Position numbers and translations under genes: made by a program | Shown here: positions 8,337 to 17,703 of the stretch, one piece after another | How positions within the stretch are numbered: the stretch's first letter is position 1 | Layout of the letters: each line of letters begins with the position of its first letter | NCBI RefSeq assembly: GCF_017876405.1 | Contig: NZ_JAGINW010000001.1 | Location: 2,555,203 to 2,619,202, forward strand | Length of the DNA stretch: 64,000 nt | Reading direction: 5' to 3' | DNA from: Kibdelosporangium banguiense | GTDB lineage: Bacteria > Actinomycetota > Actinomycetes > Mycobacteriales > Pseudonocardiaceae | Notes under the pieces: generated by a model | Database searches by the model: none | Told to the model about the DNA's origin: nothing | The model's input: only the letters and a program-made list of their open reading frames with translations

Positions 8337-9305
8337 TCAGGTCGCGCTTGACACCAGTTCGTCGCCCAGCGAGCTGCGGCTGTAGTTGACATTACGCCCG
8401 GCGCGCCTGCCGTTGAGCAGACCGGCCGCGGCCAGGGCCTTGATATGCTCGGAGATCGTGCTGGGGGCGACGCCCAGCCGCTCGGCCAGCACCGTCGTAC
8501 TCGCGGGCGAGTCGAGCGCCCTGAGCAGCCGTGCCTTCGTCCGGCCGACGACCCCGGCGAGTAGATCGCCGTCCGGCGCGGGCACGTCCTCCCATAGCGT
8601 CGCGGAGCCGCGCGCCGGGTAGACCAGCGAAGGCTGCCACGGCGGCACCATCATCACGCCGATATGGCTGGCGAACGCGCTCGGCACGAGTAACAGGCCG
8701 CGTTCGTCCAGTTCGAGCCGTCCGGTGTTGAACGTGGGCAGCAGAACCCGGCCATGGTTGATCGTCACGCCGGGGTGCACGCTGCCCAGCACCTTGGCCA
8801 GGCCGCCTGCACCGAACTGCCTGGTGCGGTAGTCGATGTCGGTCCGCAGCACGTCCTGCAGCCTCGGCCAGACCGGTCGCACCAGCATGTCCCAGCACTT
8901 GCGCAGCTGTTCGGCCAGCAGATCACGTGCCTCGCCGGGGTCCCGTAGCAGTTCGTCGAGCTCACCGGGGATGTCCCGGCCCGCCGTGGACATCACGATC
9001 TCGGTGCGGACCTGCTCGGCGGAGGTCCGGATGACGGCCTCGAGCTGGTCCTCGACCGTGGTCGCGGAGTCCTGCGGAGGCGGGCTGAGGAAATCCGGGA
9101 AGTACTGGTCGCCGGCCAGCAGCGAAACGAGTTCGGGCACGTCAAGGCAGGTCAGCGTGGACCTGTTGGCCGCAGCCCAGCGCGCGTGCACGGCTGAGCG
9201 GCCGGGCTTGCTCAGCACTCGGACGGCGTTGAGCACTTCTTCCAACGGCGAGATCGCCAGCCGGACGTGCTGGGCGCCGATTTCGCCGGGCAGGATCTCG
9301 ATCAC
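8337..9305 (-). CDS. ArsR-family winged-helix transcriptional regulator (DUF5937-type)
   Basis: A 322-aa regulator. The C-terminal 80 residues form a winged helix (DSPASTTVLAERLGVAPSTISEHIKALAAAG), while the N-terminal 230 residues match the long DUF5937-type effector domain that precedes such helices in actinobacteria. GTG 9305 is preceded by AAAGGAC. It is divergent from an MFS transporter whose ATG is only 67 bp away, so it very likely controls that gene and the metallo-hydrolase behind it. Confidence 0.8.
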   Translation of the reverse strand: MIEILPGEIGAQHVRLAISPLEEVLNAVRVLSKPGRSAVHARWAAANRSTLTCLDVPELVSLLAGDQYFPDFLSPPPQDSATTVEDQLEAVIRTSAEQVRTEIVMSTAGRDIPGELDELLRDPGEARDLLAEQLRKCWDMLVRPVWPRLQDVLRTDIDYRTRQFGAGGLAKVLGSVHPGVTINHGRVLLPTFNTGRLELDERGLLLVPSAFASHIGVMMVPPWQPSLVYPARGSATLWEDVPAPDGDLLAGVVGRTKARLLRALDSPASTTVLAERLGVAPSTISEHIKALAAAGLLNGRRAGRNVNYSRSSLGDELVSSAT

Positions 9306-9372
9306 CGGGCGTCCTTTCGGGAATATCCGAATCAGTATCGCCGCCGACCGGCCAAACGGCACTGTCCTCGGC

Positions 9373-10500
9373 ATGAATCTTCGCTATTGGCGCTGGTCGC
9401 TGGGCACGCAACTGCTGCGGCTGCCGTCGATGATGGCTCCGCTGGCGTTCGCCGTGCTCGCGACGCAGGTGACCGGGTCGTATCGGCTGGGCGGGCTGAT
9501 GATGGCCGTGTTCGTCGGCGCCGAGATCACCACCGCTGGCTTGGTTGGGCGCCTGCTCGACCGCATTGGTGTGGCTCGCGGCTTGCGGGTGCTGCTTGTC
9601 CTCTGTGCTTTGTGTCTGTGCGGGCTGGCTGCGGTCAGCGGGTCACCGGTGCTGATGATCGTTTTTGTCGTGCTGACCGGGGTCGTCGCCGGTGGGCTTG
9701 CCGGCGGCATGCGGGCGTTACTGCCTTCTGCCGTGGCTGCCGGATCTCTTGAACGTGCCATCGCGGTCGACGCGATGATCGTTGAGTGTGTGGTCGTCGG
9801 CGGACCGCTTGTGGTCGCTTTGCTTTCACCGCTCGGCGGAGTCGCTCCCGTGCTGGGGATGGCTGTTTCCTATGTGCTGGCTGCGTTTTTTGTGCCGTCA
9901 GGGTCGCCTGCGCGCAAGGAACACGGTGTTCGGCCGCGACTGGGATCGATCTTGTCCTGGCTGTTGTGCGCGTTCGCGTTCGGGTATTTGTGCAGCACGA
10001 TCGAAGTCGCCTCGCTCCCATTGGCGCAACGAGTCGGCGGCGGTCCAGGGGCAGCCGTGATCGTGATCGTGGTGCTGACCGCGGCGAGCCTTTCCGGAGC
10101 TGGGCTGTACGCCTGGCTCGGGCCACGGCTGACGCTGGACCGGCGGATTCGTGCGGTCGTGCTGCTGACCGGGATGGCGTTGGGTGCGGTCCTCGTCGCG
10201 TTTGGCGGGACCTGGCCGATGCTCGTCGCGGGGGTTGTCACGGTCGGTATATGCATCGGGCCGTTGAACACCACGATGTCGATGCATCTGCAGACGACAC
10301 TGCCCGACGAACGCAAGGCAGAGGGCTTCGGGCTGATCTTCACGTCCCAGGGAGCCGGGTTCGCGCTGGGCTCACTGTCCGTGTCCGCGTTGCCGCTCGC
10401 AGGGGCGCCGTTGCTTGGCGCGATGATCGGATGTGTGGCCGCGGCGCTCATTGGCGTGCAGTCAAGAACGCCCGTCGCCATGCCCGTTACTGTCGAGTAG
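9373..10500 (+). CDS. MFS transporter
   Basis: A 375-aa membrane protein with about 11-12 membrane segments, with internal sequence typical of drug-efflux major facilitator proteins (GRLLDRIGVARGLRVLL is the loop 2-3 motif). It is divergent from the ArsR-type regulator, a common arrangement for inducible efflux pumps. No antibiotic substrate can be assigned. ATG 9373 sits only 67 bp from the regulator's start, so both promoters must share this short region. Confidence 0.83.
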   Translation: MNLRYWRWSLGTQLLRLPSMMAPLAFAVLATQVTGSYRLGGLMMAVFVGAEITTAGLVGRLLDRIGVARGLRVLLVLCALCLCGLAAVSGSPVLMIVFVVLTGVVAGGLAGGMRALLPSAVAAGSLERAIAVDAMIVECVVVGGPLVVALLSPLGGVAPVLGMAVSYVLAAFFVPSGSPARKEHGVRPRLGSILSWLLCAFAFGYLCSTIEVASLPLAQRVGGGPGAAVIVIVVLTAASLSGAGLYAWLGPRLTLDRRIRAVVLLTGMALGAVLVAFGGTWPMLVAGVVTVGICIGPLNTTMSMHLQTTLPDERKAEGFGLIFTSQGAGFALGSLSVSALPLAGAPLLGAMIGCVAAALIGVQSRTPVAMPVTVE

Positions 10501-10534
10501 CCTCCAGGGTAGGCAACCCAGGAGGCGCGCTCTC

Positions 10535-12022
10535 ATGACCACTGTGGAGCACAAGGTCGAGACATTCGACTCGTTGAACCCGGCCACCGACGAGGTCGTC
10601 GGGACGTACCCGGTCCATACCGAGGAGGACGTCGCACAGGCCGTCGCCCGCGCGCGCAACGCGTATACCTGGTGGAACTCCCTCGGCTACGCAGGCCGCG
10701 CGGAGCGGCTGCAGCGCTGGAAGGGCATCATCACCCGGCGCGGCGCCCAGCTCGCCGAAGTCGTGCACGCCGAGACCGGCAAGCCGCACTCCGACGCGAT
10801 GATCGAAGTGGTCCTCGCGGTCGACCACACCGCCTGGGTCGCGAAGAACGCCCGCAAGGTGCTTGGCCCCAAACGCCGCGCCGCAGGTCTGTTGATGGCC
10901 AACCAGGCCGCGACCGTGGAGTACCAAGCGCTTGGTGTCATCGGCGTGATCGGCCCGTGGAACTACCCGGTCTTCACCCCGATGGGCTCGATCGTCTACG
11001 CCCTGGCAGCGGGCAACGCCGTGGTCTTCAAACCCAGCGAGTACACCCCCGGCGTCGGCAAGTGGCTCGTCGAGACCTTCGCCGAGGCCGTGCCCGAATA
11101 CCCGGTCTTCCAGCTGCTCACCGGCTACGGCGCCACCGGCGCGGCACTGTGCCGTTCCGGCGTGGACAAGCTGGCCTTCACAGGCTCGGCGGCGACCGGC
11201 CGCAAGATCATGGCCACCTGCGCGGAAACCCTGACCCCCGTGCTGATCGAAGCCGGCGGCAAGGACGCCCTGCTGGTCGACGAGGACGCCGACATAGCCG
11301 CGGCGGCCGACGCGGCAGTCTGGGGCGGAATGTCCAACGCTGGCCAGACATGCGTGGGCGTCGAACGGGTCTACGTGCACGAGAAGGTCTACGACGCCTT
11401 CGTGGCCAAGACCGTGGAGATCGCCAAGTCGGTCCGCGCGGGCTCGGACCCCGAAGCCAAGATCGGCCCGATCACCATGCCCGCCCAGCTCGACATAATC
11501 CGCCGCCACATCGCCGACGCCATCGAACGCGGCGGCAAAGCCCTCGTCGGCGGCCCGGATGCGGTCGGCGAAAAATTCGTCCAGCCCACAGTGCTGGTCG
11601 ACGTCCCCGAAGACTCAATCGCGGTACAGGACGAAACCTTCGGCCCAACCCTGACCATCGCCAAGGTCAAGGACATGGACGAAGCAGTCTCAAAAGCCAA
11701 CGACTCCCGCTACGGCCTGGGCTCCACAGTCTTCGCCAAGAGGCGCGGCATGGAACTGGCCCGCCGGCTGCGCTCCGGCATGACAGCCGTGAACTCCGTC
11801 ATCAGCTTCGCCGGCATCCCCACCCTCCCCTTCGGCGGCGTAGGCGACTCAGGCTTCGGCCGAATCCACGGCCCCGACGGCCTCAAAGAATTCACCCGCG
11901 CCAAAGCAATCGCCCGCCAGCGCTTCAAGCCCCCCATCGCCCTGACCACCTTCTCCCGCACCGAGAAAACCGACGCAGCCGTCGCCAAACTCATCACCAT
12001 CCTGCACGGCAAACGCAAGTAG
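10535..12022 (+). CDS. NAD(P)-dependent aldehyde dehydrogenase
   Basis: A 495-aa aldehyde dehydrogenase. Catalytic Cys273 lies in NAGQTCVGVER and the general-base Glu239 in LIEAGGKD, with the 34-residue spacing usual for the superfamily. The family is close to succinate-semialdehyde dehydrogenases by general appearance, but substrate is not established. A perfect AGGAGG lies 9 bp before ATG 10535. The 3' third is written with unusually many ACC/CCC codons and A-ending codons, unlike the 5' part; this seems a local compositional drift rather than transfer. The following gene is convergent. Confidence 0.9.
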   Translation: MTTVEHKVETFDSLNPATDEVVGTYPVHTEEDVAQAVARARNAYTWWNSLGYAGRAERLQRWKGIITRRGAQLAEVVHAETGKPHSDAMIEVVLAVDHTAWVAKNARKVLGPKRRAAGLLMANQAATVEYQALGVIGVIGPWNYPVFTPMGSIVYALAAGNAVVFKPSEYTPGVGKWLVETFAEAVPEYPVFQLLTGYGATGAALCRSGVDKLAFTGSAATGRKIMATCAETLTPVLIEAGGKDALLVDEDADIAAAADAAVWGGMSNAGQTCVGVERVYVHEKVYDAFVAKTVEIAKSVRAGSDPEAKIGPITMPAQLDIIRRHIADAIERGGKALVGGPDAVGEKFVQPTVLVDVPEDSIAVQDETFGPTLTIAKVKDMDEAVSKANDSRYGLGSTVFAKRRGMELARRLRSGMTAVNSVISFAGIPTLPFGGVGDSGFGRIHGPDGLKEFTRAKAIARQRFKPPIALTTFSRTEKTDAAVAKLITILHGKRK

Positions 12023-12059
12023 CCCGGACAACCGAGCGGCAGGGCGACGACATGGCAAG

Positions 12060-12692
12060 TCAGTCCAGTGACACCGTGTCGTCGCACTGTTCGCAGACCC
12101 AGTCGTCATGAGTGGCGATGACCACGCACGCGCCGTTGTCCGCGAGGCCGCGCAGAAGTGAGACCACGGTTTCCGTGTTGCCGTGGTCCAACGCGCCAGT
12201 AGGTTCGTCAGCCAGGACCAGGCTCGGCTCCTTCACGATGAGGCGAGCCACCGCGACGCGCTGCTGTTCGCCGCCAGAGAGCCTGCTGACCCGGTCACCT
12301 TCGCGCCCCGCAAGCCCCACGCGCTCCAGTGACTCCGACAACGCTGTCCGGGCGGCGGCGCCGCGAACGCCTCTCGCTTGCAGCGCCACATCGATGTTCT
12401 GGGCGATCGTCGCGTTCTCCACGAGCGCGTAGTTCTGGAACAGGTAGCCCAGATGGTCACGGCGGAACCGTCGCACCGCTCTCGGTCGCATCCGGGTCAG
12501 CTCTTGCCCGTCGAACCAGATCTCACCACTGGTCGGCTGTTCCAGCAGACCCATGCAGTTGAGCAAAGTGGACTTGCCCGAGCCGCTGGGGCCCGTCAGC
12601 GCCGTCAACTGGCCCGGCTTCGACGTCAGGTCGAGGCCCCTCCACAGGGTTCGCTCGCCGTAGGTCATGGTGAGGTCGTTGGTTTCCAGCAT
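12060..12692 (-). CDS. ABC transporter ATP-binding protein, bacteriocin (lactococcin 972-type) export/immunity
   Basis: A 210-aa MacB/LolD-like ATPase with Walker A (GPSGSGKST), Q-loop (FQNYALVENATI), signature LSGGEQQR, and Walker B (LVLADEPTGALD). It is the last gene of a three-gene unit: prepeptide, large membrane protein, ATPase. In lactococcin 972 systems this ATPase and membrane protein form the ABC complex linked to transport or immunity. ATG 12692 has GGAGG 7 bp upstream and follows the membrane gene by 28 bp. Confidence 0.87.
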   Translation of the reverse strand: MLETNDLTMTYGERTLWRGLDLTSKPGQLTALTGPSGSGKSTLLNCMGLLEQPTSGEIWFDGQELTRMRPRAVRRFRRDHLGYLFQNYALVENATIAQNIDVALQARGVRGAAARTALSESLERVGLAGREGDRVSRLSGGEQQRVAVARLIVKEPSLVLADEPTGALDHGNTETVVSLLRGLADNGACVVIATHDDWVCEQCDDTVSLD

Positions 12693-12720
12693 GGTCGTGC
12701 CTCCAACTCGGGTCACAGGT

Positions 12721-14769
12721 TCACGCCTCACTGGCTCCGGCGCGGACCATACGGTGGTGCGCACGGATCAGAGCCGCGAGTGCACCACAGACGGTCAACG
12801 CGGCGAGCAGGCTGATGGCCACCCACGCAGTGGCACTCAGCGCCACCGGATCGAACGGGGGAATCATGCCCCGGCGCAGAAACACCGCCAGCTCACTATT
12901 GACGCGCCACACCTGGTATGGCAGCCAGCCGACCAGAACGACGAGCACAGCCGCTTCGAAAGCCAGCAACATCCGGTGAGTCGCGGTGAACCGCCACCCG
13001 CTGACGTGCCTCGCGAAGATGAGCTGTGCGTTGCGCCGGGTATGGATCTGCACAGCGCCGATTCCGGTGACAAGCAGGACCAGCACACCTGCCGCTGCGC
13101 CGAACAACGTCAGCTGGAACTTGCGAATCACCTCGTTGTGCGCAGTGGCGGCTTCGGTCGCCGCGGGAGTGACCGACACGACGAACCGGCGGAGGCCGGG
13201 ATCGGCGCCGATCGCGTCGCGAACCACTTGCGGATTCGGGAACAGCACTCGTCCCTGCGTGGCGAAGGCCGTGAAGCTCTCGCCGTCCAGCAGTCCCAGC
13301 TGCGAGGGCAGGAAGACCACGATGGGATCGGTGGCCAAGGAGTGGTCCTCGTTCGCCACACCTGGCGCGGTCGGTCCGTCGATCTTGGACGTGTAGGTGA
13401 AGACCTGCTGGCGCGAGGCGGCCATGGCTTGCTTGAATTCCACTGTGGACATGCTGCTTGGCAACAGCGGGGCCACAGCGTCCCGGTCGTTCCACAGGTC
13501 GGCGGGGATGAACAGAGTGGGCTCGCCCACTGCGGGTTTGGCCCCGTCGGCGAGCCGGATCGGTTGTTCCCGCAGGAAGTTGTCGTTGACGTAGAGCAGA
13601 TCCCTGCCCCGCAACGGACCCATGTCCTGGACGAGCTCTCGTCCGGCGAGAATCAGGTGGCCCGCTCGATCTTCGGTTCGAAGCCACGCGCCGACGACCG
13701 AAGTGGCTTGTTTCTCCTCGGCGGCGGACCAGACGCTGCCAAGGCCGATCCGCGACGTGCTGCCCAGCTGTGTGTAGGCGGTGAGCGCGTCTTCGCGCCG
13801 CTCAATGTCCAGTCCGGTCGCGACCGCCCTCTCGACGAGAACCACCGTCGCGATGACGGTTGCCACCCGCAACGTGTACGCGACAACTGAGGCCGTCCGG
13901 GCGGGAAGCTCACCTTTCACGGAGGCTGCCACGCTCAGTCGCATGAGGACCGACAATGCCAGGGCGTGTGTTCCGACGGCGGCGACGGCCAGCACGCAAC
14001 CGATGGCCAAGGTCGTCAGCAGGTAGCTGCCGAAGGCCGCCAAACCGTTGTACATCAGGAGAAAACCTGTGGTGGCGCCAACGATCAAAGCGCCACCGGT
14101 CAGCCAGTACCTGGCGGCATGGCGCACGTCGGACAGCAGGAGACTGGCGTAACCCAAGCCCTGAAGTCGTTTGATGCTGTACGAGCGCGCCCCCATCAGC
14201 ACACCTGCGGCGGCTATCGCGACCGAGACAAGCATCATCATGTTCAGGATGGTCACGTGATCGTCCTGCAGTTGCCGGTCGGCACCGGCCAGACTCCACC
14301 GGTCGAACCGTTCGCCGACCACCAAGCCCTTCGAGGACAGAAAGTCGCCCAGCCGAGCGGCTTCGGCGTAGTCGCCGAGTACCACGTAGACGCCGGTCGG
14401 TTCTTGATCGCCTGCCTCGGCGAACGGGCGCACGCGTGTGGTCAGCGATCGCGTGAAGTCCGTGTAGCCGTCGCGCAGCCATTCGGCCACAGCCGGGTCC
14501 GTACCCGCCAGGTACAGGGTGCGGCCGCGTTGTTCCCCCGCGAAGTCGTCGGTCAGCCGCCCGCCCGTGATGGCGTGGTCGACCATGAACTGTTCGATCT
14601 GGGAACGCAACTCGCCCGTCGGTGTGCTCTTGTCCCACGCCGTGACGGTGACGGCTGACCGGGCCGGTAGCGGCGCGAGTTCGTCCCAGTGCGTCACCAC
14701 GGTGAACGAGAGAAAGCAGGCGAATATCCAGTTGGCGAGAAGAACGAACCGGAGGCTCTTGGGGAACAA
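12721..14769 (-). CDS. Bacteriocin-associated integral membrane protein (DUF1430/FtsX-like)
   Basis: A 682-aa membrane protein, partner of the ATPase downstream. It has an N-terminal membrane anchor, a periplasmic domain (about residues 40-160), a cluster of four membrane segments (about 175-330), a second extracytoplasmic domain, and a C-terminal membrane cluster (about 545-670). This FtsX-like layout is typical of the membrane protein of lactococcin 972-type ABC systems. The start is TTG 14769 (MFPKSLRFVLL), supported by AAGGAAAG at proper spacing. It is separated from the bacteriocin gene by a perfect hairpin. Confidence 0.8.
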   Translation of the reverse strand: MFPKSLRFVLLANWIFACFLSFTVVTHWDELAPLPARSAVTVTAWDKSTPTGELRSQIEQFMVDHAITGGRLTDDFAGEQRGRTLYLAGTDPAVAEWLRDGYTDFTRSLTTRVRPFAEAGDQEPTGVYVVLGDYAEAARLGDFLSSKGLVVGERFDRWSLAGADRQLQDDHVTILNMMMLVSVAIAAAGVLMGARSYSIKRLQGLGYASLLLSDVRHAARYWLTGGALIVGATTGFLLMYNGLAAFGSYLLTTLAIGCVLAVAAVGTHALALSVLMRLSVAASVKGELPARTASVVAYTLRVATVIATVVLVERAVATGLDIERREDALTAYTQLGSTSRIGLGSVWSAAEEKQATSVVGAWLRTEDRAGHLILAGRELVQDMGPLRGRDLLYVNDNFLREQPIRLADGAKPAVGEPTLFIPADLWNDRDAVAPLLPSSMSTVEFKQAMAASRQQVFTYTSKIDGPTAPGVANEDHSLATDPIVVFLPSQLGLLDGESFTAFATQGRVLFPNPQVVRDAIGADPGLRRFVVSVTPAATEAATAHNEVIRKFQLTLFGAAAGVLVLLVTGIGAVQIHTRRNAQLIFARHVSGWRFTATHRMLLAFEAAVLVVLVGWLPYQVWRVNSELAVFLRRGMIPPFDPVALSATAWVAISLLAALTVCGALAALIRAHHRMVRAGASEA

Positions 14770-14791
14770 AGACTTTCCTTACCCCTCGGGG

Positions 14792-14826
14792 TCCTGCGGA
14801 GTGGGTTCGATTTCCACTCCGCAGGA
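14792..14826 (-). terminator. Perfect intercistronic hairpin between bacteriocin and transporter genes
   Basis: TCCTGCGGAGTGG (14792-14804) and CCACTCCGCAGGA (14814-14826) form a 13-bp perfect stem with a 9-nt loop. On the transcribed strand it starts 13 nt after the prepeptide stop and ends before the TTG of the membrane gene. No U-run follows, so partial termination or protection of the upstream message from decay is more likely than full termination. Either would raise peptide over transporter. Confidence 0.8.
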
Positions 14827-14839
14827 TTTCCTTCGTAAA

Positions 14840-15145
14840 TCAGCAGCCCGAGGCGGACGGGTTGTAGTAGGCCTTGTTGCCCCACAAGGCGGCGGAGTCA
14901 GTCGAGGCTGCCCACTGGCCACCCCGGGTGGCGCCCGACGTCCTCCGGCCGCTCGCGCCGTCGGTGGCGGAGCTGTGGCAGTTGGACGGGTGGTTGTACA
15001 GGGACCAGACGCTGTTGGCGTTGGCGCCGTAGTCCCACGTGCCACCCTCCTTGGGGTATGCGATGGTCGCGGCGGCGATGCCCGCGGTACCGGTCAGCAC
15101 TGCGGCCGCGGTAAGGCCGGTCAGGGCGATCTTCTTGAAACCCAT
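14840..15145 (-). CDS. Lactococcin 972-type bacteriocin prepeptide
   Basis: A 101-aa secreted peptide. Residues 1-26 are a Sec signal peptide (MGFKKIALTGLTAAAVLTGT). The mature part begins around IAYPKEGGTWDYG, matching the family's GTW..G motif, and continues with SxYxHP and HSS blocks and a C-terminal KAYYN element, as in lactococcin 972. Mature size is about 75 aa, in the family range. It has two cysteines, Cys56 and Cys101 (last residue); as I recall, lactococcin 972 has none. ATG 15145 gives the cleanest signal peptide; a GTG at 15160 is the alternative. The family's prototype blocks lipid II use in septum formation; the target here is inference. Confidence 0.9.
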   Translation of the reverse strand: MGFKKIALTGLTAAAVLTGTAGIAAATIAYPKEGGTWDYGANANSVWSLYNHPSNCHSSATDGASGRRTSGATRGGQWAASTDSAALWGNKAYYNPSASGC

Positions 15146-15386
15146 ATCTCTGAATCCCACCTCAAGGAAAAGCCGACAAATAACCGGAAACCGTATTTCT
15201 TGGTTGCCGGGGGTGAAAGTTAGCCGGTTTCGGGTGAATTCGAAAGGGGTTTCAGCTGAGCTTGAAACCGGTCATCGCGAGGCTTTGCCGGGGGATTTAC
15301 CTGTGTAATGCGCGAACCTTGTACGGTGTTTTTGATCACATTCTCGGGTGTAATAGAAATCATAGAGAATGCCATTCGGTAAATCG
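15146..15386. other. AT-richer intergenic region before the bacteriocin gene
   Basis: About 240 bp, noticeably less GC-rich than the surrounding genes, should hold the bacteriocin promoter on the minus strand. It contains an inverted repeat, CCGGTTTC (15224-15231) and GAAACCGG (15264-15271), which could be an operator or a leader hairpin. I see no confident -35/-10 pair. The rest holds no credible coding sequence. Confidence 0.45.
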
Positions 15387-15423
15387 CCTTGTCCGGGCCG
15401 CCCAGACAGCGGCCCGGACAAGG
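15387..15423 (-). terminator. Terminator hairpin after purL
   Basis: CCTTGTCCGGGCCGC (15387-15401) and GCGGCCCGGACAAGG (15409-15423) form a perfect 15-bp stem with a 7-nt loop, starting 3 bp beyond the purL stop. There is no long T-run, as is usual in high-GC actinobacteria. It separates the purSQL operon from the bacteriocin promoter region. Confidence 0.85.
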
Positions 15424-15426
15424 TGC

Positions 15427-17703
15427 CTAGTGGAACAGCGCGGGGAGGGTGCCCTCCCAGGCGTTGCGGAGTTCGTCCAGACCGAACGTGGCGATGTCCT
15501 GGATCTCCAGTGACTGCGATTCAAGGTCGACGACACCCAGCTTGCGCCATGGCAACGCGCGGGCGGTGCACATGTCGGTGAAGCGCAGCTCCTCCGTGCG
15601 GGGGACTGCGACGATGACGCGGCCTGTCGACTCCGAGAACAGTTGCACGAACGGATCCTGGTCGGGGTCGAGGAAGATCCGGGCGCCGGTCTGGCCGATG
15701 AGGCAGGCCTCGATCAATGCCTGTGCGAGGCCGCCGTCGGAGAGGTCGTGCGCTGCGGAGACCATGCCGTCGCGGGAGCCGGCGCGCAGAATCTCCGCGA
15801 GCAACTGCTCGTGGGCGAGGTCCACGCGAGGTGGCCGACCGCTCAGCGATCCGTGCACGACGTGGGCCCATTCGGAGCCGCCGAACTCGTCGTGGGTCGC
15901 ACCCAGCAGCAACAGGGTTTCGCCTGCTTCGGCGCCGATGCCGGTGGGGATGCGGCGGCGGACGTCGTCGATGACGCCCAGGACGCCCACGACCGGGGTC
16001 GGCAGGATCGCGGTGGAGCCGGTCTGGTTGTAGAAGCTGACGTTTCCGCCGGTCACGGGGATGCCGAGTTCGACGCAGCCGTCCGCGAGGCCACGGACGG
16101 CCTGCTCGAACTGCCACATCACGCCTGGGTCCTCCGGCGAGCCGAAGTTCAGGCAGTTCGTCACCGCGACCGGAGTCGCACCGCTGACGGCGACGTTCCG
16201 GTACGCCTCGGCCAAAGCGAGCTGCGCGCCTAGATAGGGGTCGAGCTTGCAGTAGCGGCCGTTGCAGTCAACGGAAAGCGCGACGCCGCGGCCGGTCTCT
16301 TCGTCGATCCGGATCATGCCGGCATCCGCGGGCTGAGAGAGGACTGTGCCGCCGCGGACGTACCTGTCGTACTGGTCGGTCACCCAGGCGCGCGACGACA
16401 GGTTGTGTGAACCGGCCATCCGCAGGACCAGATCCCGGAGCTCCGAAGTGGACGGACGCGGCAGGGAAACCGGCTGCTGCAAGGCATCCTGGTCGGCTGG
16501 CCGTGCGATCGGACGGTGGTAAACCGGGCCTTCGTGGGCGACGGTCCGCGGCGGGACGTCCACCACGACCTCGTCGTGCCAGGTGATCACCAACCGTCCT
16601 GTGTCGGTGACCTCGCCGATCTCGGTCGCGGTCACGTCCCACTTGGCGCAGACCGCCATGAAGGCGTCCACATCGGACGGTTTGACCACCGCGCACATCC
16701 GCTCCTGCGACTCGCTGGAGAGGATTTCGGCAGGTGTCATTCCCTTGGCACGCAACGGAACCTGGTCGAGATTCACGTGCATACCGCCGTCGCCGGCCGA
16801 AGCCAGCTCGCTCGTGGCGCAGGACAGGCCCGCCCCGCCGAGGTCCTGGATGCCGACCACGATGCCCTCGCGGAACAGCTCAAGGCAGCACTCGATCAGC
16901 ACCTTCTCCGTGAACGGGTCGCCGACCTGCACCGACGGCAGTTTCTTGCGGCCCGCCGAGGTTTCGTCGCCGGAGAACGTGTCCGAAGCCAGCACCGACA
17001 CGCCGCCGATGCCGTCCAGGCCGGTCCGCGCGCCGAACAGGATGATCTTGTTGCCGGTGCCCGACGCGTGCGCCAGGTGCAGGTCCTCGACCCGCATCGC
17101 ACCCACACACAGGGCGTTCACCAGCGGGTTTCCGATGTACGTCGAGTCGAAAACGACCTCGCCGCCGATGTTCGGCAGGCCGAGGCAGTTGCCGTAACCA
17201 CCGACACCGGCGACCACACCAGGCAGTACGCGGCGAGTGTCGGGAGCGTCAGCGGGGCCGAAGCGCAGCGAGTCCATCACGGCCAACGGCCGCGCACCCA
17301 TCGCCATGATGTCGCGGACGATACCGCCGACGCCGGTGGCCGCGCCCTGATAAGGCTCCACATAGGACGGATGGTTGTGGCTCTCCGCCTTGAAGGTGAC
17401 CGCCCAGCCGTCCCCGACGTCGACCACACCGGCGTTCTCGCCGATGCCCGCGAGCATCTTGGCGCGCATCTGCTCGGTGGTGGTCTTGCCGAAGTAGGCC
17501 AAGTGCACCTTGGAGGACTTGTAGGAGCAGTGCTCGCTCCACATCACCGAGTACATCGCGAGCTCGGCGTCGGTGGGCCGGCGACCGAGGATCTCCCGGA
17601 TTCGCTGGTACTCGTCGTCCTTGAGGCCCAGCTCGCGGTACGGCTGGGCGGTGTTCGGAGTGGTTTCAGCGTTTTTGACAGTGTCAGTGTTATCGGCAGT
17701 CAT
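15427..17703 (-). CDS. purL: Phosphoribosylformylglycinamidine synthase subunit PurL
   Basis: The 758-aa ATP-dependent synthetase subunit that turns FGAR into FGAM with ammonia supplied by PurQ. It has the PurM/PurL double fold: [12 protein letters not shown] near the N-terminus, the ESHNHPS motif that binds ATP/Mg, [16 protein letters not shown], and the second half with [13 protein letters not shown] and [13 protein letters not shown]. Length fits the small-form PurL that works with PurQ and PurS. ATG 17703 overlaps the purQ stop (ATGA), so translation is coupled. Confidence 0.97.
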   Translation of the reverse strand: MTADNTDTVKNAETTPNTAQPYRELGLKDDEYQRIREILGRRPTDAELAMYSVMWSEHCSYKSSKVHLAYFGKTTTEQMRAKMLAGIGENAGVVDVGDGWAVTFKAESHNHPSYVEPYQGAATGVGGIVRDIMAMGARPLAVMDSLRFGPADAPDTRRVLPGVVAGVGGYGNCLGLPNIGGEVVFDSTYIGNPLVNALCVGAMRVEDLHLAHASGTGNKIILFGARTGLDGIGGVSVLASDTFSGDETSAGRKKLPSVQVGDPFTEKVLIECCLELFREGIVVGIQDLGGAGLSCATSELASAGDGGMHVNLDQVPLRAKGMTPAEILSSESQERMCAVVKPSDVDAFMAVCAKWDVTATEIGEVTDTGRLVITWHDEVVVDVPPRTVAHEGPVYHRPIARPADQDALQQPVSLPRPSTSELRDLVLRMAGSHNLSSRAWVTDQYDRYVRGGTVLSQPADAGMIRIDEETGRGVALSVDCNGRYCKLDPYLGAQLALAEAYRNVAVSGATPVAVTNCLNFGSPEDPGVMWQFEQAVRGLADGCVELGIPVTGGNVSFYNQTGSTAILPTPVVGVLGVIDDVRRRIPTGIGAEAGETLLLLGATHDEFGGSEWAHVVHGSLSGRPPRVDLAHEQLLAEILRAGSRDGMVSAAHDLSDGGLAQALIEACLIGQTGARIFLDPDQDPFVQLFSESTGRVIVAVPRTEELRFTDMCTARALPWRKLGVVDLESQSLEIQDIATFGLDELRNAWEGTLPALFH

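Noticed and set aside
9305..9374. Longer starts for the ArsR gene reaching 9374
   Set aside because: They would overlap the MFS start and lack a ribosome binding site; GTG 9305 has AAAGGAC upstream.
12667..13890. 407-codon plus-strand frame opposite the bacteriocin membrane gene
   Set aside because: It is antisense to a gene with transmembrane segments and a ribosome binding site, and its product has no domain.
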